Assembly: GCA_030512335.1 (NCBI GenBank)
Contig: JAULSU010000001.1
Span: 1,922,001-1,986,000 of the forward strand
Direction: 5' to 3'
From: Immersiella caudata
Taxonomy: Eukaryota > Ascomycota > Sordariomycetes > Sordariales > Lasiosphaeriaceae
DNA: 64,000 bases
How positions within the stretch are numbered: the stretch's first letter is position 1; each line of letters begins with the position of its first letter. The notes under the pieces are model-generated. The model searched no databases. It saw only the letters and a list, made by a program, of their open reading frames with translations, and was not told the origin of the DNA. The position numbers were made by a program, and so were the translations under genes. This document shows positions 9,660 through 20,443 of this stretch, one piece after another.

Positions 9660-10364
9660 AACTTCATCATTCAATGGCAAAGTTGCCAAGAAATATGAGA
9701 GATCAAATGGTAAGCTGTTTTAACGCGGTAAATTCCTGTTGCGTTGTCAAATTGTGAGTTGGCGATGATCAGGCACCAAGGCCCGCCCTCAGCGGGTGGG
9801 CGGGTGGGAGGGGACAAAGGGCCAAGAGCCTGAGGAACAGTGTATCGCGGTTTCGGTCAGAAGCGTCTCCCTAGCTCTATTCTGTGCCGTTGAGTCAAAA
9901 TTTTCGATATCTAGCTCAAGGCCGCGGTTCTTGGGATATTTCCTGATATTTCATGACTGTATCAGGGTTGGCCGTTGAAAACGTCGCTGGTCATCCGCTT
10001 GCTGCAGCTTCAAGAGCGCTTCAGTGGGCCAAAAGTTTGGGCGGGGCAGGCACGGCAGGTACTTTCTTCTCTCTGCAGGTCCTTGAGCGCTCTGATTGGC
10101 TGTAATATGGGTGGCGACAACGTCCGCCAGTGATGGCTGCAACGCTCTTGCTTGCAACGGGTACGTGGGGACGTCGTGACCTCAAAATTTCATAGCTTCA
10201 TCTTAGCTCTCGAGTCATTTACCCCAGCCTCCACCTGTCTTTTGGGCATGCATATGATCGTCAATGGGCGCGAATTGTTAAGATTTAAGTCGCTGAGTTA
10301 TCTCATATCGCAACAACAGAGGATGGGCCAAGCAGACGCCGATTCCAACTCCACGCTAAACACC
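9660..10364. promoter_or_regulatory. Bidirectional dus4/ade2 promoter region
   Basis: This 705-bp interval separates two divergent starts. It holds a perfect Gcn4/CPC1-type site TGAGTCA (9891-9897) and a reverse CCAAT box ATTGG (10095-10099), 270 bp before the ade2 start. Both motif types are known controls of amino-acid and purine genes in ascomycetes. Their use here is inferred. Confidence 0.5.
9891..9897. promoter_or_regulatory. Gcn4/CPC1-type site TGAGTCA
   Basis: A perfect 7-bp bZIP half-site pair lies between dus4 and ade2, 468 bp upstream of the chosen ade2 start. Cross-pathway control of purine synthesis is known in yeast; its use here is inferred. Confidence 0.4.
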
Positions 10365-12477
10365 ATGGCTCCGGGCGCCTCCTCAACCATCATCGGCCTC
10401 TTAGGTGGCGGCCAGCTGGGCCGCATGCTCTGCGAAGCCGCAAACCCCCTGGGAATGGAAATTGCTGTTCTCGATACAAAGGACTGTCCGGCCAAGCAGG
10501 TGCACCAGAGCAAGCACCATGTCACCGGCTCCTTCAAGGATCCATTGGCGATCCGCGAGCTTGCAGCTCATTCGGACTACCTGACCGTTGAGATCGAGCA
10601 TGTCGATACCCAGGTGCTCGAGGAGGTTGCGAAGGAAGGCGTTGAGATCACACTCGATGACGGCAGCACCATAATGCACAGGCCACCAATTCACCCATCC
10701 TATGAGACACTTCGTCTCATCCAGGACAAGTTCCTCCAGAAGGAGCACTTTTCGAAGAGTGGCCTTCCCGTCGCGAAGCAAGTATCGATCCCAGAAGGGA
10801 GCGATAGCATTCTTTCGCTTAAGACCGTCCTCGGCACATTTGGCTTCCCCTTCATGCTCAAGGCAAGGAAGGGAAGTTATGATGGTCGTGGCAACTACAA
10901 GGTTGCTGGCGAGGAGGATTTCGGCCCTGCCCTTGAAGCCCTGAAGGGTGCAACTCTTTATGCTGAGAAGTGGGTTCCGTTCAAGATGGAACTCGCCGTC
11001 ATGGTCGTCCGAACTGAGGATGACGAGGGCAATCTCAAGCGATGCGTTGCTTATCCTGCTGTCGAAACAATCCACGAGGACAGCATCTGCACCAAGGTTT
11101 ACATGCCACCAAGGGGCGTCTCCCAGGCCACCTGCGAAAAGGCCAGGGAACTAGCTACCGCAGTCATCAGCACGTTGTCTGGGCGTGGTGTGTATGCTGT
11201 TGAGATGTTTGTCCTTTCAGATGGTGGGACCCCCTGAGTAACTAGAACGTCGAGGACCAAACTAACTGCCCCCCAGGATCTCTGATGGTGAACGAGGTGG
11301 CGCCTCGGCCGCATAACTCGGGCCACTACACAATTGAGGCTGTTCCTCAGATGTCGCAGTACCAGGCCCAGCTCCACGCCGTGCTGGACCTTGATATGCC
11401 CGAGAAGCTCGTTCCCAAAGTGAAGTCGGCACTCATGCTCAACATTTTGGGAGGCGCCCTACCAACTTCTCACCACAAAGTCGTCCGCCTGGCTAGAAGC
11501 ACATTCGACACGGATACTGCCGTTTACCTTCACCTTTACGGAAAGGAGTCTAAGCCTGGCCGCAAGATTGGCCACATTACCATCACCGGCGACGGCTCCA
11601 TCGAAGAATTGCAACAGAAAGCCAAACCTTTCATCCAGATGATTGACGAGATCAGGCAAGAACGGCTCGATGTCGCGAACGGAATTACTGAGCCGGAGCC
11701 CGACGATAAGCCGGCTACGGAGGCCAAGCCAAGCAAGAAGCAGAAACAGATACAGGCCGCCGAGCTCAACCAAAGCAGTGCGCCGGCGGGCGATTCCGGG
11801 TCAACTACGAAGTCAAGTGAAGAGCCTGAGAAGAGTGACAAGCCAGCCCCTGTCACGAGGGGGCAGAGTGCAGCCCAGGTAAATGGCTATACTTCCGCCA
11901 GCAAGCCGCTTGTCCTGGTGACGATGGGGTCAGACTCCGACCTTCCTGTTCTCAAAGCGGGCTTGGATATTCTCAAGAAGTTCAACGTCCCATATGCCCT
12001 CGATATTACTTCGGCTCACAGGACACCCAAGTACATGATGAAGGTTGCAGACGAGGCTGCTGGCAAGGGGATCAAGGTTATTATCGCAGCTGCTGGCGGC
12101 GCTGCCCACCTCCCGGGAATGATGTCATCCGAGACACCTCTACCTGTAATCGGCGTGCCCGTCAAGGCTACCCACATGGACGGACTGGACAGCTTGTTGA
12201 GTATCGTGCAGATGCCGGTATGTAACCGCTTTGGTATCGAAGTATACCGTGCTTGCTTGCTAATAGCCTGTACTTACAGAGGGGAGTTCCCACGGCAACA
12301 GTGGGCATCAACAACTCCACCAACGCGGCGCTGCTTGCTATCCGTATTCTCGGGTCATTTATGCCCGAGTACCAGGACAAGATGAAGGATTATCAGCGTG
12401 ACATGGAGGAGGCCGTCATCGAGAAGGGCACTAAACTGCGCGAGGGAGGTGATGTGAAGTATCTGGCAGGCATGTGA
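10365..12477 (+). CDS. ade2: Phosphoribosylaminoimidazole carboxylase (AIR carboxylase, PurK-PurE fusion)
   Basis: Exons 10365-11223, 11277-12217 and 12280-12477 give 665 aa. The enzyme converts AIR to CAIR in de novo purine synthesis in the cytosol. The N-terminal PurK/ATP-grasp part (about 8-415) opens with IIGLLGGGQLGRML and includes LKARKGSYDGRGN, YAEKWVPF and VNEVAPRPHNSGHYTIEA. The C-terminal PurE part (from about 498) has LVTMGSDSDLPV, DITSAHRTP, AAGGAAHLPGM and IGVPVKATHMDGLDSL. Between them lies a roughly 75-residue Lys/Glu/Ser/Pro-rich linker that makes the protein longer than yeast Ade2 (571 aa). Intron 1 (53 bp) has a weak donor GTGGGA but a clear CTAAC branch and CCCCAG; intron 2 (62 bp) has GTATGT and TTACAG. 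The start at CACCATGG is favoured; in-frame ATGs at 10323 and 10245 are alternatives. Confidence 0.95.
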
Positions 12478-13486
12478 GACCGCAACGGTTGGGTGAGTAT
12501 TGGGTAGGTGTCCTCTGTTATACGCCTAGCAAGTTTCTCAACGAACCAGCGAGCGAGACATGATTTTTATGAGTTGAACGTTTGTGGATTTGTGGCACGC
12601 AGTGGTACATAGGCAGCATTGGAGCTGGACGGTTACCTATTGATAGAGAAAACTACGAGGGATTGAATGATCGCGCTGGCGGGCCGACGTCAGTTGAAGT
12701 TCTGGTGGAGATCTCTTCTCCTGGTGAGGAAGGCTTCATTTGGTGGTATACTTTTGCATCATGTCGAAGGGATAGTCGCGCTACATCGACCAAGGAGTCG
12801 TTACCGGGGAATTGGGTGTGATCGCCCCGAAGAAGTCTACTCAACGTTCACATACCTACTTCAAAGCAATGGCATTTGTGTTTTGAAGCTGTGTACGTCG
12901 GCGCGCATGCGCACCCAACAACGCGAATTTAGCACGAAATAAGCCCGACAAAACTTAGTTTTGGGCCTATCCAATCTACTCTACATCAGTGACCATATCA
13001 GAGGAACACGGGAAGGTCCCGAGATCGGGATCGGGCGGGAGTGCTGACATACCTACTCCCCCCCTTTTCGGTCCCCGGCTACGTCCGGACGTCTGTTCGC
13101 GGTCCCTTGGTGCGGGTTTCCCGTGTTCTGCAAGACCAAGGCAGAGCAAAGTAGACAACCAGGCAGGAACCTTGCTCAGTCTCTCAAGGCTGTAGGCTTA
13201 GGGTTGCAGCGGATCGAGTGGCTTACGCCACAGCGCATCGAAGGTTGTCAAGGGCACGGGAACTGGCTTGATCGAGATGAGTTTGCGAGTTGATGGGGGG
13301 CTGAAAGAGTGGAGGGTGGGTAGATCAGCGGCATGACAAGGCACTAGGAGATTTTTCGCTGGTTTATGGTGGTGACGGGTCTGTTGACCCTTTGAAATTT
13401 GATCTTCCTCTGCCGATGACTTGATGCCAACCCCCCTTTGACGACGTACAGCAGCCACTTTCCCAGCTCCAGGATATTCGAGCCAC
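12478..13486. other. Intergenic tract between ade2 and secreted-protein gene 3' ends
   Basis: Convergent 3' regions. A 12-bp palindrome ACGTCCGGACGT sits at 13081-13092. No ORF here has recognisable features. Confidence 0.45.
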
Positions 13487-14200
13487 TTAAATAGGTACTG
13501 ATGTTGGCTTGACTGTTGGGGTTGGGACTGTACTCCTCGAGATGGTGCGGCAAGGAGGCTTCGAGAACGTGGGCCACGGCTTGCAGTCCGCGAAGCATCT
13601 GCTCATACCACTGTCAGTCAAGAAAATTCTCTGACGGTCTCATGAGCAACTTGAGGGCTCCAATTGAGTGGAGGATGATGGACCGAATGGAGTGTAAAGG
13701 CTTATGAGCCCTCAGCAGGAAATGCGAGTCAAAACCTACCCTCCGTACATCTGACCACAATCGTTGATACCGTCCCAGCAGACAGTGGCGCCAGTACCCT
13801 CGCGACCATCAGGGCATGCAGATGACCTGGTTGAGGGCAACCGTACCGTGGTCGGCGGGACGAGAGTGCTGATAAGGCTGGTGGCGGTTCTGGTAACAGT
13901 GAAACTGGGGGCCACCTTCGGAGTCGGGGCCGTTGTTGGCGGTGCGCAGAGGGGGACGATAGGACGCAACTCAGGCTTGCACACGTCGTAGCATCTGGGC
14001 CGGCGGCGTTAGTCCAACGTCTCTGGATAGTGTTCACAAGGATGCACTTACCCCCCAAACCTCACGCCACAGGTATTGATGCCGTCGACGCAGAGGGTAC
14101 GCGGCTTGCATTTCTCATCAGAGGTTGCAGCCGGAGCACCGGCAACGCGCCCCAGAGGGATAGCCAAGCATAGAAGACTGGAGAGTGGTGCAAGCTGCAT
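13487..14200 (-). CDS. Secreted protein with two six-cysteine modules
   Basis: Exons in transcript order, 14200-14052, 13994-13740 and 13598-13487, give 171 aa. Residues 1-21 form a signal peptide (MQLAPLSSLLCLAIPLGRVA). The mature part has two copies of a six-cysteine module, cysteines at 31, 37, 44, 51, 55, 66 and at 110, 122, 129, 136, 140, 151. The last four spacings are identical (6, 6, 3, 10). Each module carries CxDGINxCG, then [FY]GGC, then CKP. Both introns (57 and 141 bp) interrupt the equivalent Gly codon in phase 2, one residue before the fourth cysteine. Modules are separated by a Thr/Pro-rich linker and followed by a Thr/Pro-rich tail. It is probably extracellular or cell-wall associated. 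I know similar unnamed fungal secreted proteins but no function. Effector-like activity is only a possibility. Confidence 0.75.
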
Positions 14201-15871
14201 GGTGTAAGTGGCACAGACGCAAAAGGGGGGGGTGTTAATTCTGATAGTCTTGGAGATAAGATAACCCCGATGCAATTTCTTGGTGAGATGGCGAACATTG
14301 GACTTGGAGCTTAAGCCTCCGTCTTTATGGGCGCCGGGCGCCAGGCGCGCGAAGGAATGCACACTTGTCTAGACGATGGAACGCTCGATGCCTTCAGAGA
14401 GAGTTCCGGGTATACGAACCATACTTTTGCGCCCTCTGTTTCGTGTTAAGGAACAGGGTTGTTTACCCGGCTCATACACTACCACCGCATGATGTCAAGC
14501 TTTGAGACTCGCTCCACTGCGGCTAAGGTTGAAGTGATGGCGATGGTAAGGAGATGGTAGCAGCCAAGGCGGAAGCGTGTGCAAAAACAACTTTTTTCGA
14601 AAGGAGACGCTGACGACAGATCTTCGGGGAAGAAGGGAAGAGAATGACCGGGGCGGCCGAACGCAACGGGTAGGGTTGCGTTGGAGAAACTATGGTGTGC
14701 GTGAGGTTGTGTTTCCCCGGAGGACGGACCTTGGGAGGGTGCTGGGATGGAGGCAAAGGTTACTTTGGATCTGCGACAAGAATTCTCCGCTTCCCAGAGA
14801 CTGGTTCGCAAGGCAAGGTACACAGGGGTGCCGCTACGCTGCCTCGCGACATGTTGGTGTGCACTCCGCTGCTGGTGTCTTGGACTGGAATGTTGACATG
14901 CCGCACGCCGCAGCAAGAAATGGACCTTTGCCGGGCTAGGACACCGGGCAATCGACAAGAAGAGAATTGTATGTTCCGTAAATAGGTCGCCGGCGAGCCT
15001 CATGACTTCGTCGACCGGGGAATGGTGAGTGCTGAAGGCGTAGGAGAATATAGAATCACGGAGGCGAGATGGAAAGCGCCAGCGATGCACAGCGGTTGGC
15101 AACGGCTCTTCTCGCGAGCTGTGACGTTCATATGGGTCAATTGCAACTTCCATGTCAAAAGAGGAAGGAGCTTAGGGGACCCAAGGGGGGTCATGGTGAA
15201 GTTAAACTTTTCACAATCTTTCTAGAATCGATCGAAGCATCCAGCCATCACAGCCACGGATGCACCAGGCTAGAAAGCGCACTGGGATGGGCCTCGACCG
15301 CGCATCGGGGGCCGGCTAATCTGGCCGACAGCCCATCGAGATGATGGTGACAACCCGGTCTGGGGAAGCTCGTCCTTGCTAAAAATAAGTCGTACCTCTT
15401 TTTGCCCCCTTCAGTTAATTAATCCTCCCTCGCCAGGCCCTGCGGGGACCGCGACTGCACCAGCGCGTGCTGATAGCGGAAGAATGCCCCAACGTTGGGT
15501 GTTGGATATTGCCTTAATTGCGTAACCGTTGCCAAGGGGGGTGTCAATCAATTCAGATGTTGGTGTGGGCAAACTTGTGGCCGAGACGACGTGACGTGGG
15601 TGGGCGCATCATCAAGGAGCTGGATAGTTGCGCAGGAGCAAGAGAACACCGGACGAAAAAAAAAAATCAGCAAGGCGTGAGGAAGGAGGAGATCTCGCAA
15701 CTCCAAGAAAACCATAAAAGCTGCCGGCCCAGTCGTCCATCAGGAGTCGAATAGGGGCATCATCATCATCACATTCACAGTCTTCAGCAGGCAACCCAAC
15801 GCACAAAAAGCATCAACGAGCTTTTAGGCCGCTTGAAAGTTTTTAGAAGCTTTGCTGCCCTCAAATTCACA
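14201..15871. other. Divergent upstream region between two secreted-protein genes
   Basis: This 1.7 kb separates the starts of the minus-strand cysteine-rich gene and the plus-strand secreted-protein gene. A 224-codon minus ORF at 14479-15153 has an ATG but random-looking Ser/Arg/His-rich composition and no domain. A CCATAAAAG element at about 15712 could serve as a TATA-like box for the plus-strand gene. Confidence 0.4.
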
Positions 15872-16543
15872 ATGAAGTGGACATTCGCTGCTGCCTTCCT
15901 CGCTGCGAGGGGTCTCGCGAGCCCCGTTCCTGCGCCAGATGTCGATGCTTACAGACTCCGTGTCATCTCGTAGGTCCCCCACGGTGACGTTTTTCATGAA
16001 TTTCTCTAACAGCCACCGTAAAGTTCTGAGAAGTCCCTCAACGGTCAGATCCTGACCGTCCAGGATGGCTTGATCGGCGTCTTCAAGTCGGTCAAAGCCC
16101 CAACCCTCGAGGTCTACGCCTCGCCAGCGGCCCGGTCCGACCAAGTCATCCTTCACACCTATCCCACAAGCGACAAGGTCCTCGCTCTGGTCGGCGAGAA
16201 CGACCTCCTCAATCTCTCCACCCTCGAGGATCCCACCGTCAAGGGTCTCCGGCCCAACAGCACCCTCGACTGGTCCTTCAGCATGGACCGCCGCAGCCCA
16301 CCTGCCGCTGAGGGACGCCCTGACACCAGCAATCATTTGATGTACACTAAGCGCGCTGGAAAATGGGTTGCCATGCCTCATGGCGGCAAGGGAGACTATG
16401 TGATCAAGTTCAGGGGCAGTGAGTACCGCCTTTTCTCTCCCCCGAAAGGAGACACTCTGACCGAAACCACAGCAGATGGTGACAGCATGATCATCGCAGT
16501 CGACCTCCCAGCTCAGATCGTCTATGAGCGCATCGAGTACTAA
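15872..16543 (+). CDS. Small secreted fungal protein, unknown function
   Basis: Exons 15872-15969, 16024-16418 and 16473-16543 give 187 aa. Residues 1-17 form a signal peptide (MKWTFAAAFLAARGLAS) and a short propeptide-like PVPAPD follows. The mature part has the VISSEKSLNGQILTVQDGL segment that I associate with a conserved family of small secreted ascomycete proteins, one N-glycosylation sequon (NST), and no disulfide-rich pattern. Intron 1 (54 bp) ends in AAG after a CTAAC branch, because the nearer CAG abuts the branch. Intron 2 (54 bp) starts GTGAGT and ends in a tandem CAGCAG acceptor. Intron 2 is 3n and stopless, so it may be read through or spliced at either AG. It is probably extracellular; no enzymatic motif is visible. 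Confidence 0.7.
16419..16475 (+). other. In-frame intron with tandem CAGCAG acceptor
   Basis: Donor GTGAGT, branch CTGAC, acceptors at 16472 and 16475. Intron lengths of 54 or 57 bp are both multiples of three with no stop. The outcomes differ by one codon (Thr-Asp versus Asn at the junction), or by 18 extra residues if retained. Confidence 0.65.
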
Positions 16544-17087
16544 AGGCGACGGTGGAACTGGGCAGAGGCTTACCCCTACCTACAAACAAAAGTTGCATGA
16601 CAAAACTTTGCGCGAGCTGTGACAACAGCTTCGCTGCTGAGAATCCTCATATTTCCCTCTTCATCGCTCCGTCTTGAAATTTTCATATTCACATTCATAG
16701 CATTCATTCTGCTTGAATAGCATAGAGTCGAGATATCCATATCGTTTGAACTACCTACCTCGAGCCTTCGAGCCGGGCAAAATTCGAGCCTGATGTATGT
16801 AACGAGGGCCATCTCTTCAAGGTTCATCCCGCTTCTCCTAGGCCGAGCCGCCTACTGGGCAAAATGCTCGCAATAGGAGCAAAGAAGCACGTACCAAGTT
16901 GCTAGCATGTATGACATACCGATAGGACATCTTTTGCTTTGCGTTGTTAGGTAATACCAAGCCGCGCGGGCTAACAAATACCAGCCGCTGTGCACCCAGA
17001 TACACAACAGTACACCCCATTAGGTGAAGCTACGTTGCAACAAACATCGTTACCTCTCACATACCCACAAGACCAACGTCCGATACA
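16544..17087. other. Convergent intergenic tract
   Basis: 3' sequence of the secreted-protein gene and of alg12. No ORF of note and no strong motif. Confidence 0.5.
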
Positions 17088-18921
17088 CTAAGCCCCCGCA
17101 GACTCCCTGCTCCCTGCAGTCCCCTTAATTCTCTTCAAAATATATATCGCCGGTCTCATCCTTGGACCAACCCACCAACCCCCTGTAAGCTCCCTCGTTT
17201 CCCTCTTCATGTGCTCTACGATCTTTCCCCTGCCAACAACGGGCCCTTCGACATCGACCCTGTCACCTCCTTTCCACCCTTTCGTGATCTCTATCCCGTT
17301 GTAGCCCATAACCACACCCACGGTCTCCCACTCCTCCGCCGTTCCTGCCTTCTTTGGTTCCTCCATCAGGAGGTAATCAAACTGCCTCCAAAAGTTATCC
17401 TTTGACAACTCCGCCGGGTCTTCGGTCTTGTCCAACAAGAGAGACACACTCCCCACTGCGGGTCCACGTTCCTGGCCGACGAATTTGGCGTGGGAAAGAG
17501 CGCGCGGTGTGGGAATGGTGGAGGACATGGCGGTTCCGAAGAGGGTAACGCCTGTCATGCAGGACAGGACGTCGGCGTGGACGGGGACAACAGGGGAGGA
17601 GTCTGGGGTGGATTGGACGATGCTGCGCAGGTAGGAGAGGGCCTCGCCACCGGGGTAGTTGAGGGACGAGATGAGCAGCATGACGGTTGAGGAGGCGAAG
17701 GAGGCGAGGATGGCGAGGACAAGGGCGGCGGTGAGGAGGGCGGTGAAGGCGGATTTAGAGCGGTGGGCGAAAAGGTAGGAAGCGGAAAGGGCTGCGGCGG
17801 CGGTGAGAGGGGGGACGACGTAGAAGATGAAGCGGGCTTCTTTGTGGGGCTGGAGCGAGTAGATTGCAACGAAGAGGAGGGAGGGGATGGTGAGGCGTTT
17901 GGCGCGGGGTGAGAGAGCCGGGTGGCGGAAGGAGAAGGGCAGGAGGAGGAGAAAGGGGAAGCCGTTGAGGAGGCGGGGGAGGGCTGAGGTAAAATAGTAG
18001 TGCCAAGGGGAGACGCCCCAGAGGGACGAGGAGCCGAGGATGGCGTTGTAATAGAAGCCCCAGAGTTCGGGCCAGAGCCGCTTTTGCCAGAAGTAACTGT
18101 CGACGGGGACAGTGATGAGAAGGGAGACGAACATGGCGACAAAGAAGGGGTAAATGACGCGCTCCAACGAGGTCGCCGGGATGATCAGGAGGTACAGGAC
18201 TGTGACTGCGAGAAGGAGGACGATCTCGGAGCGGAAGATGGCCGCCGCGAAGACGAAGAGGGTGATTGACAGTCGCTGGCGAGGTGCTGTTGATTTTGGC
18301 TGCTTAGGCGGTATGAGGAAAGCGAAGGCAAGGGTTGCTAGTGGCGGTAAGCTAGAGAAACTGGACGTGTGTAAGGGGTGTTTTCTCACTTAGTCCAAAC
18401 GCAAACATGTTGGGAAGCGTCCTTGAAGCGTAGAAAATGATGTGGAACTGGCTGGCTTGCAGGAGCAAATACCATCTCCCCGCGGCTGGGCCACACCAGT
18501 TCCTGAAGCTAGACCAGAAAACAAGCAGTGCTGAGGCGTTGAAGAGGCCCAGAAGGGCTCTCACAATAAGCTGGGCATGGCCAAAGCCCATCAAATAGAC
18601 GAAGGGCTGGGCTAGTCCAGCGAGAAGCACCGGGCCCACGAATGTCCGTGGCACAGCGCCGGGAAAGGTAAAGTGGTCATAAGAGCTAGAGAGCTTGCGA
18701 TTGACGTCGCTTGTCGGGGTCCCGTAGACCAGAAGATCATGTGTGGCCTGGATGTTGAACGACTCCTCGACCTTTGTATACGGAGCAACCGCAAGATGAG
18801 CCAGAATTAACGTCGGGATGAGAAGAATCAGTCCAGCATCTTGATTAATGTCAGCTAGTTCCAAGAAGCTAACGAAGGTGGGGAAGTGGAACTCACCGAA
18901 GAGCTTCGTCGCGAACTTCAT
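17088..18921 (-). CDS. alg12: Dol-P-Man:Man7GlcNAc2-PP-Dol alpha-1,6-mannosyltransferase ALG12
   Basis: Exons in transcript order, 18921-18897, 18839-18390 and 18337-17088, give 574 aa. This GT22-family ER membrane enzyme adds the eighth mannose to the lumenal lipid-linked N-glycan precursor. The N-terminal lumenal loop holds VAPYTKVEESFNIQATHD and YDHFTFPGAVPRTFVGP, diagnostic of ALG12. The family HKEARFI motif lies in exon 3, followed by several hydrophobic segments; about ten membrane helices are visible overall. Intron 1 (57 bp, GTGAGT...GCTGAC...CAAG) is 3n and stopless, so an uninterrupted frame also exists. Intron 2 (52 bp) ends CCACTAG and restores FGLTTLAFAFLI. The other GT22 members (ALG9, GPI10, SMP3) fit the loop motifs less well. 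It is divergent from cap2 (453 bp). Confidence 0.88.
18840..18896 (-). other. alg12: Probable in-frame intron 1 of alg12 (57 bp, stopless)
   Basis: Donor GTGAGT, branch GCTGAC, acceptor AATCAAG. Removal joins MKFATKLF to DAGLILLIPTL, the expected start of the first membrane helix. Retention adds 19 residues in frame. Confidence 0.7.
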
Positions 18922-19374
18922 TCTGATCTGAAGGTGTGCTGTGTGCTCTCCAGCGCGCACCCAATAATTTCTAAAGAGCGCTTCACCAGTCTTGAAAAGT
19001 TGAATAAATGAAACAGAAATAATTAAGTCCTGTTCATATTCCCCATGAAAAGAGGGAAGGCCACTTGAACAGCAAAGGAGAAAAAAACGTGTCACGCTGC
19101 CGTTTTGTTGTCACTTCAAACCGCAATCCAGGGACGAACACTTGTTTGGTTAAGGTGGGCAAGGTGAAGCTGCAACCCTAACCCTTATCACAGCCCATAC
19201 CTCGGTGACGCCCGCCTCCAAGCCGGCTGACCCCTGAGACAGCAACCCCGCCATCAACCCTGCTCAGGAATGACATTAGCAGCAGCGCAACAGCTCGCGA
19301 CAGCTCCCCCCAACTGCAACAACCTCACCCAACCCGACCGCAACCACCATATCACAAACACACAAACCACAGCC

Positions 19375-20443
19375 ATGTCCGCCGACCCATTCGACTGCGC
19401 GCTGTGAGCTTCCCTCCTCTCCCCTCCCAACCCCACCTACATTTGGTACAATACCTAATCAACCCCACAGTGACCTCCTGCGCCGCCTCAACCCCAAACA
19501 CACAGCCTCCCACCTCAACGGCCTCATCGAGCTCGCCCCCGACCTCACCGAAGACCTCCTCTCCGCCGTCGACCAGCCCCTCAAAGTCCGCCGCTGCAAG
19601 CAAACCGGTCGCGACTACCTCGTATGCGACTACAACCGCGATGGCGACAGCTACCGCAGCCCGTGGTCGAACCAGTTCGACCCGCCGCTCGATGAGAGCG
19701 GGTTGGGCGGGATCGGCGCGGGGGGTAATGAGGGTGCGGGCGAGGGCGCGGTGCCGGGGGAGAGGGTGAGGAAGATGGAGGTGGGTGCGAATGAGGCGTT
19801 TGATGTGTACCGGGAGCTGTACTACGAGGGGGGAGTGTCTAGCGTGTATTTTTGGAACTTGGATGACGGGTTTGCGGGGGTGGTGTTGTTGAAGAAGGGT
19901 AAGTTTTGCTTTTTTTTTTCCCTGCTTATTACTTTCCTTGGTTTCTTCTTTTGCGGGGGGAACATGCGTCCATGCTCAGCTAAACAGAGATATCTCCGAG
20001 CGGGTTGACTAGTGTTTGGCCAAGATTGCTAACTAGTCTACTTGGCTATAGCTTCACCCCAAGGCGGCAGCAGCGAGGGCGTTTGGGACTCGATCCACGT
20101 CTTCGAGGCCAGCGAGCGCGGGCGCACCTCTAGCTACCGTCTTACCTCCACTGTCATCCTCAGCCTAGCGACCAAGGGCTCTGCGTTAGGCGAGCTGGAT
20201 CTTAGCGGAAACATGACGAGACAGCTCGAGCAGGATCTGCCGGTCGAGAACGACGAAAGTCATATCGCCAACATCGGCCGTCTAGTGGAGGATATGGAGC
20301 TCAAGATGCGCAACCTGCTACAGGAGGTCTACTTCGGCAAGGCCAAGGATGTGGTGGGCAATCTCCGTAGCATTGGCAGCCTCAGCGAAGGGCAGCGCGA
20401 CAGAGACGCACAGAAAGAACTCATTGGCAGCATGGCAAGATGA
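19375..20443 (+). CDS. cap2: F-actin-capping protein subunit beta
   Basis: Exons 19375-19403, 19471-19898 and 20052-20443 give 282 aa, the normal size for the family. With the alpha subunit it caps actin barbed ends in the cytoplasm and at cortical patches. The N terminus reads MSADPFDCALDLLRRLNPKH, then LIELAPDLTEDLLSAVDQPL, CDYNRDGDSYRSPWSN and SSVYFWNLDDGFAGVVLLKK. After intron 2 come GVWDSIHVFE, YRLTSTVIL, NMTRQLEQD and HIANIGRLVEDMELKMRNLL, all signature CapZ-beta segments. A Gly/Glu-rich insertion of about 30 residues (GIGAGGNEGAGEG...) sits between the RSPWSN and VGANEAFDVYRE parts. Intron 1 is 67 bp (GTGAGC...CCACAG) and intron 2 is 153 bp (GTAAGT...CTATAG). Confidence 0.93.

Noticed and set aside
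14479..15153. 224-codon minus-strand ORF
   Set aside because: It has an ATG but low-complexity Ser/Arg/His composition, no motif and no splice-supported extension; best seen as chance.
17555..18142. 195-codon minus ORF rich in Ser/Pro
   Set aside because: It is an alternative frame of the ALG12 third exon caused by high GC content.
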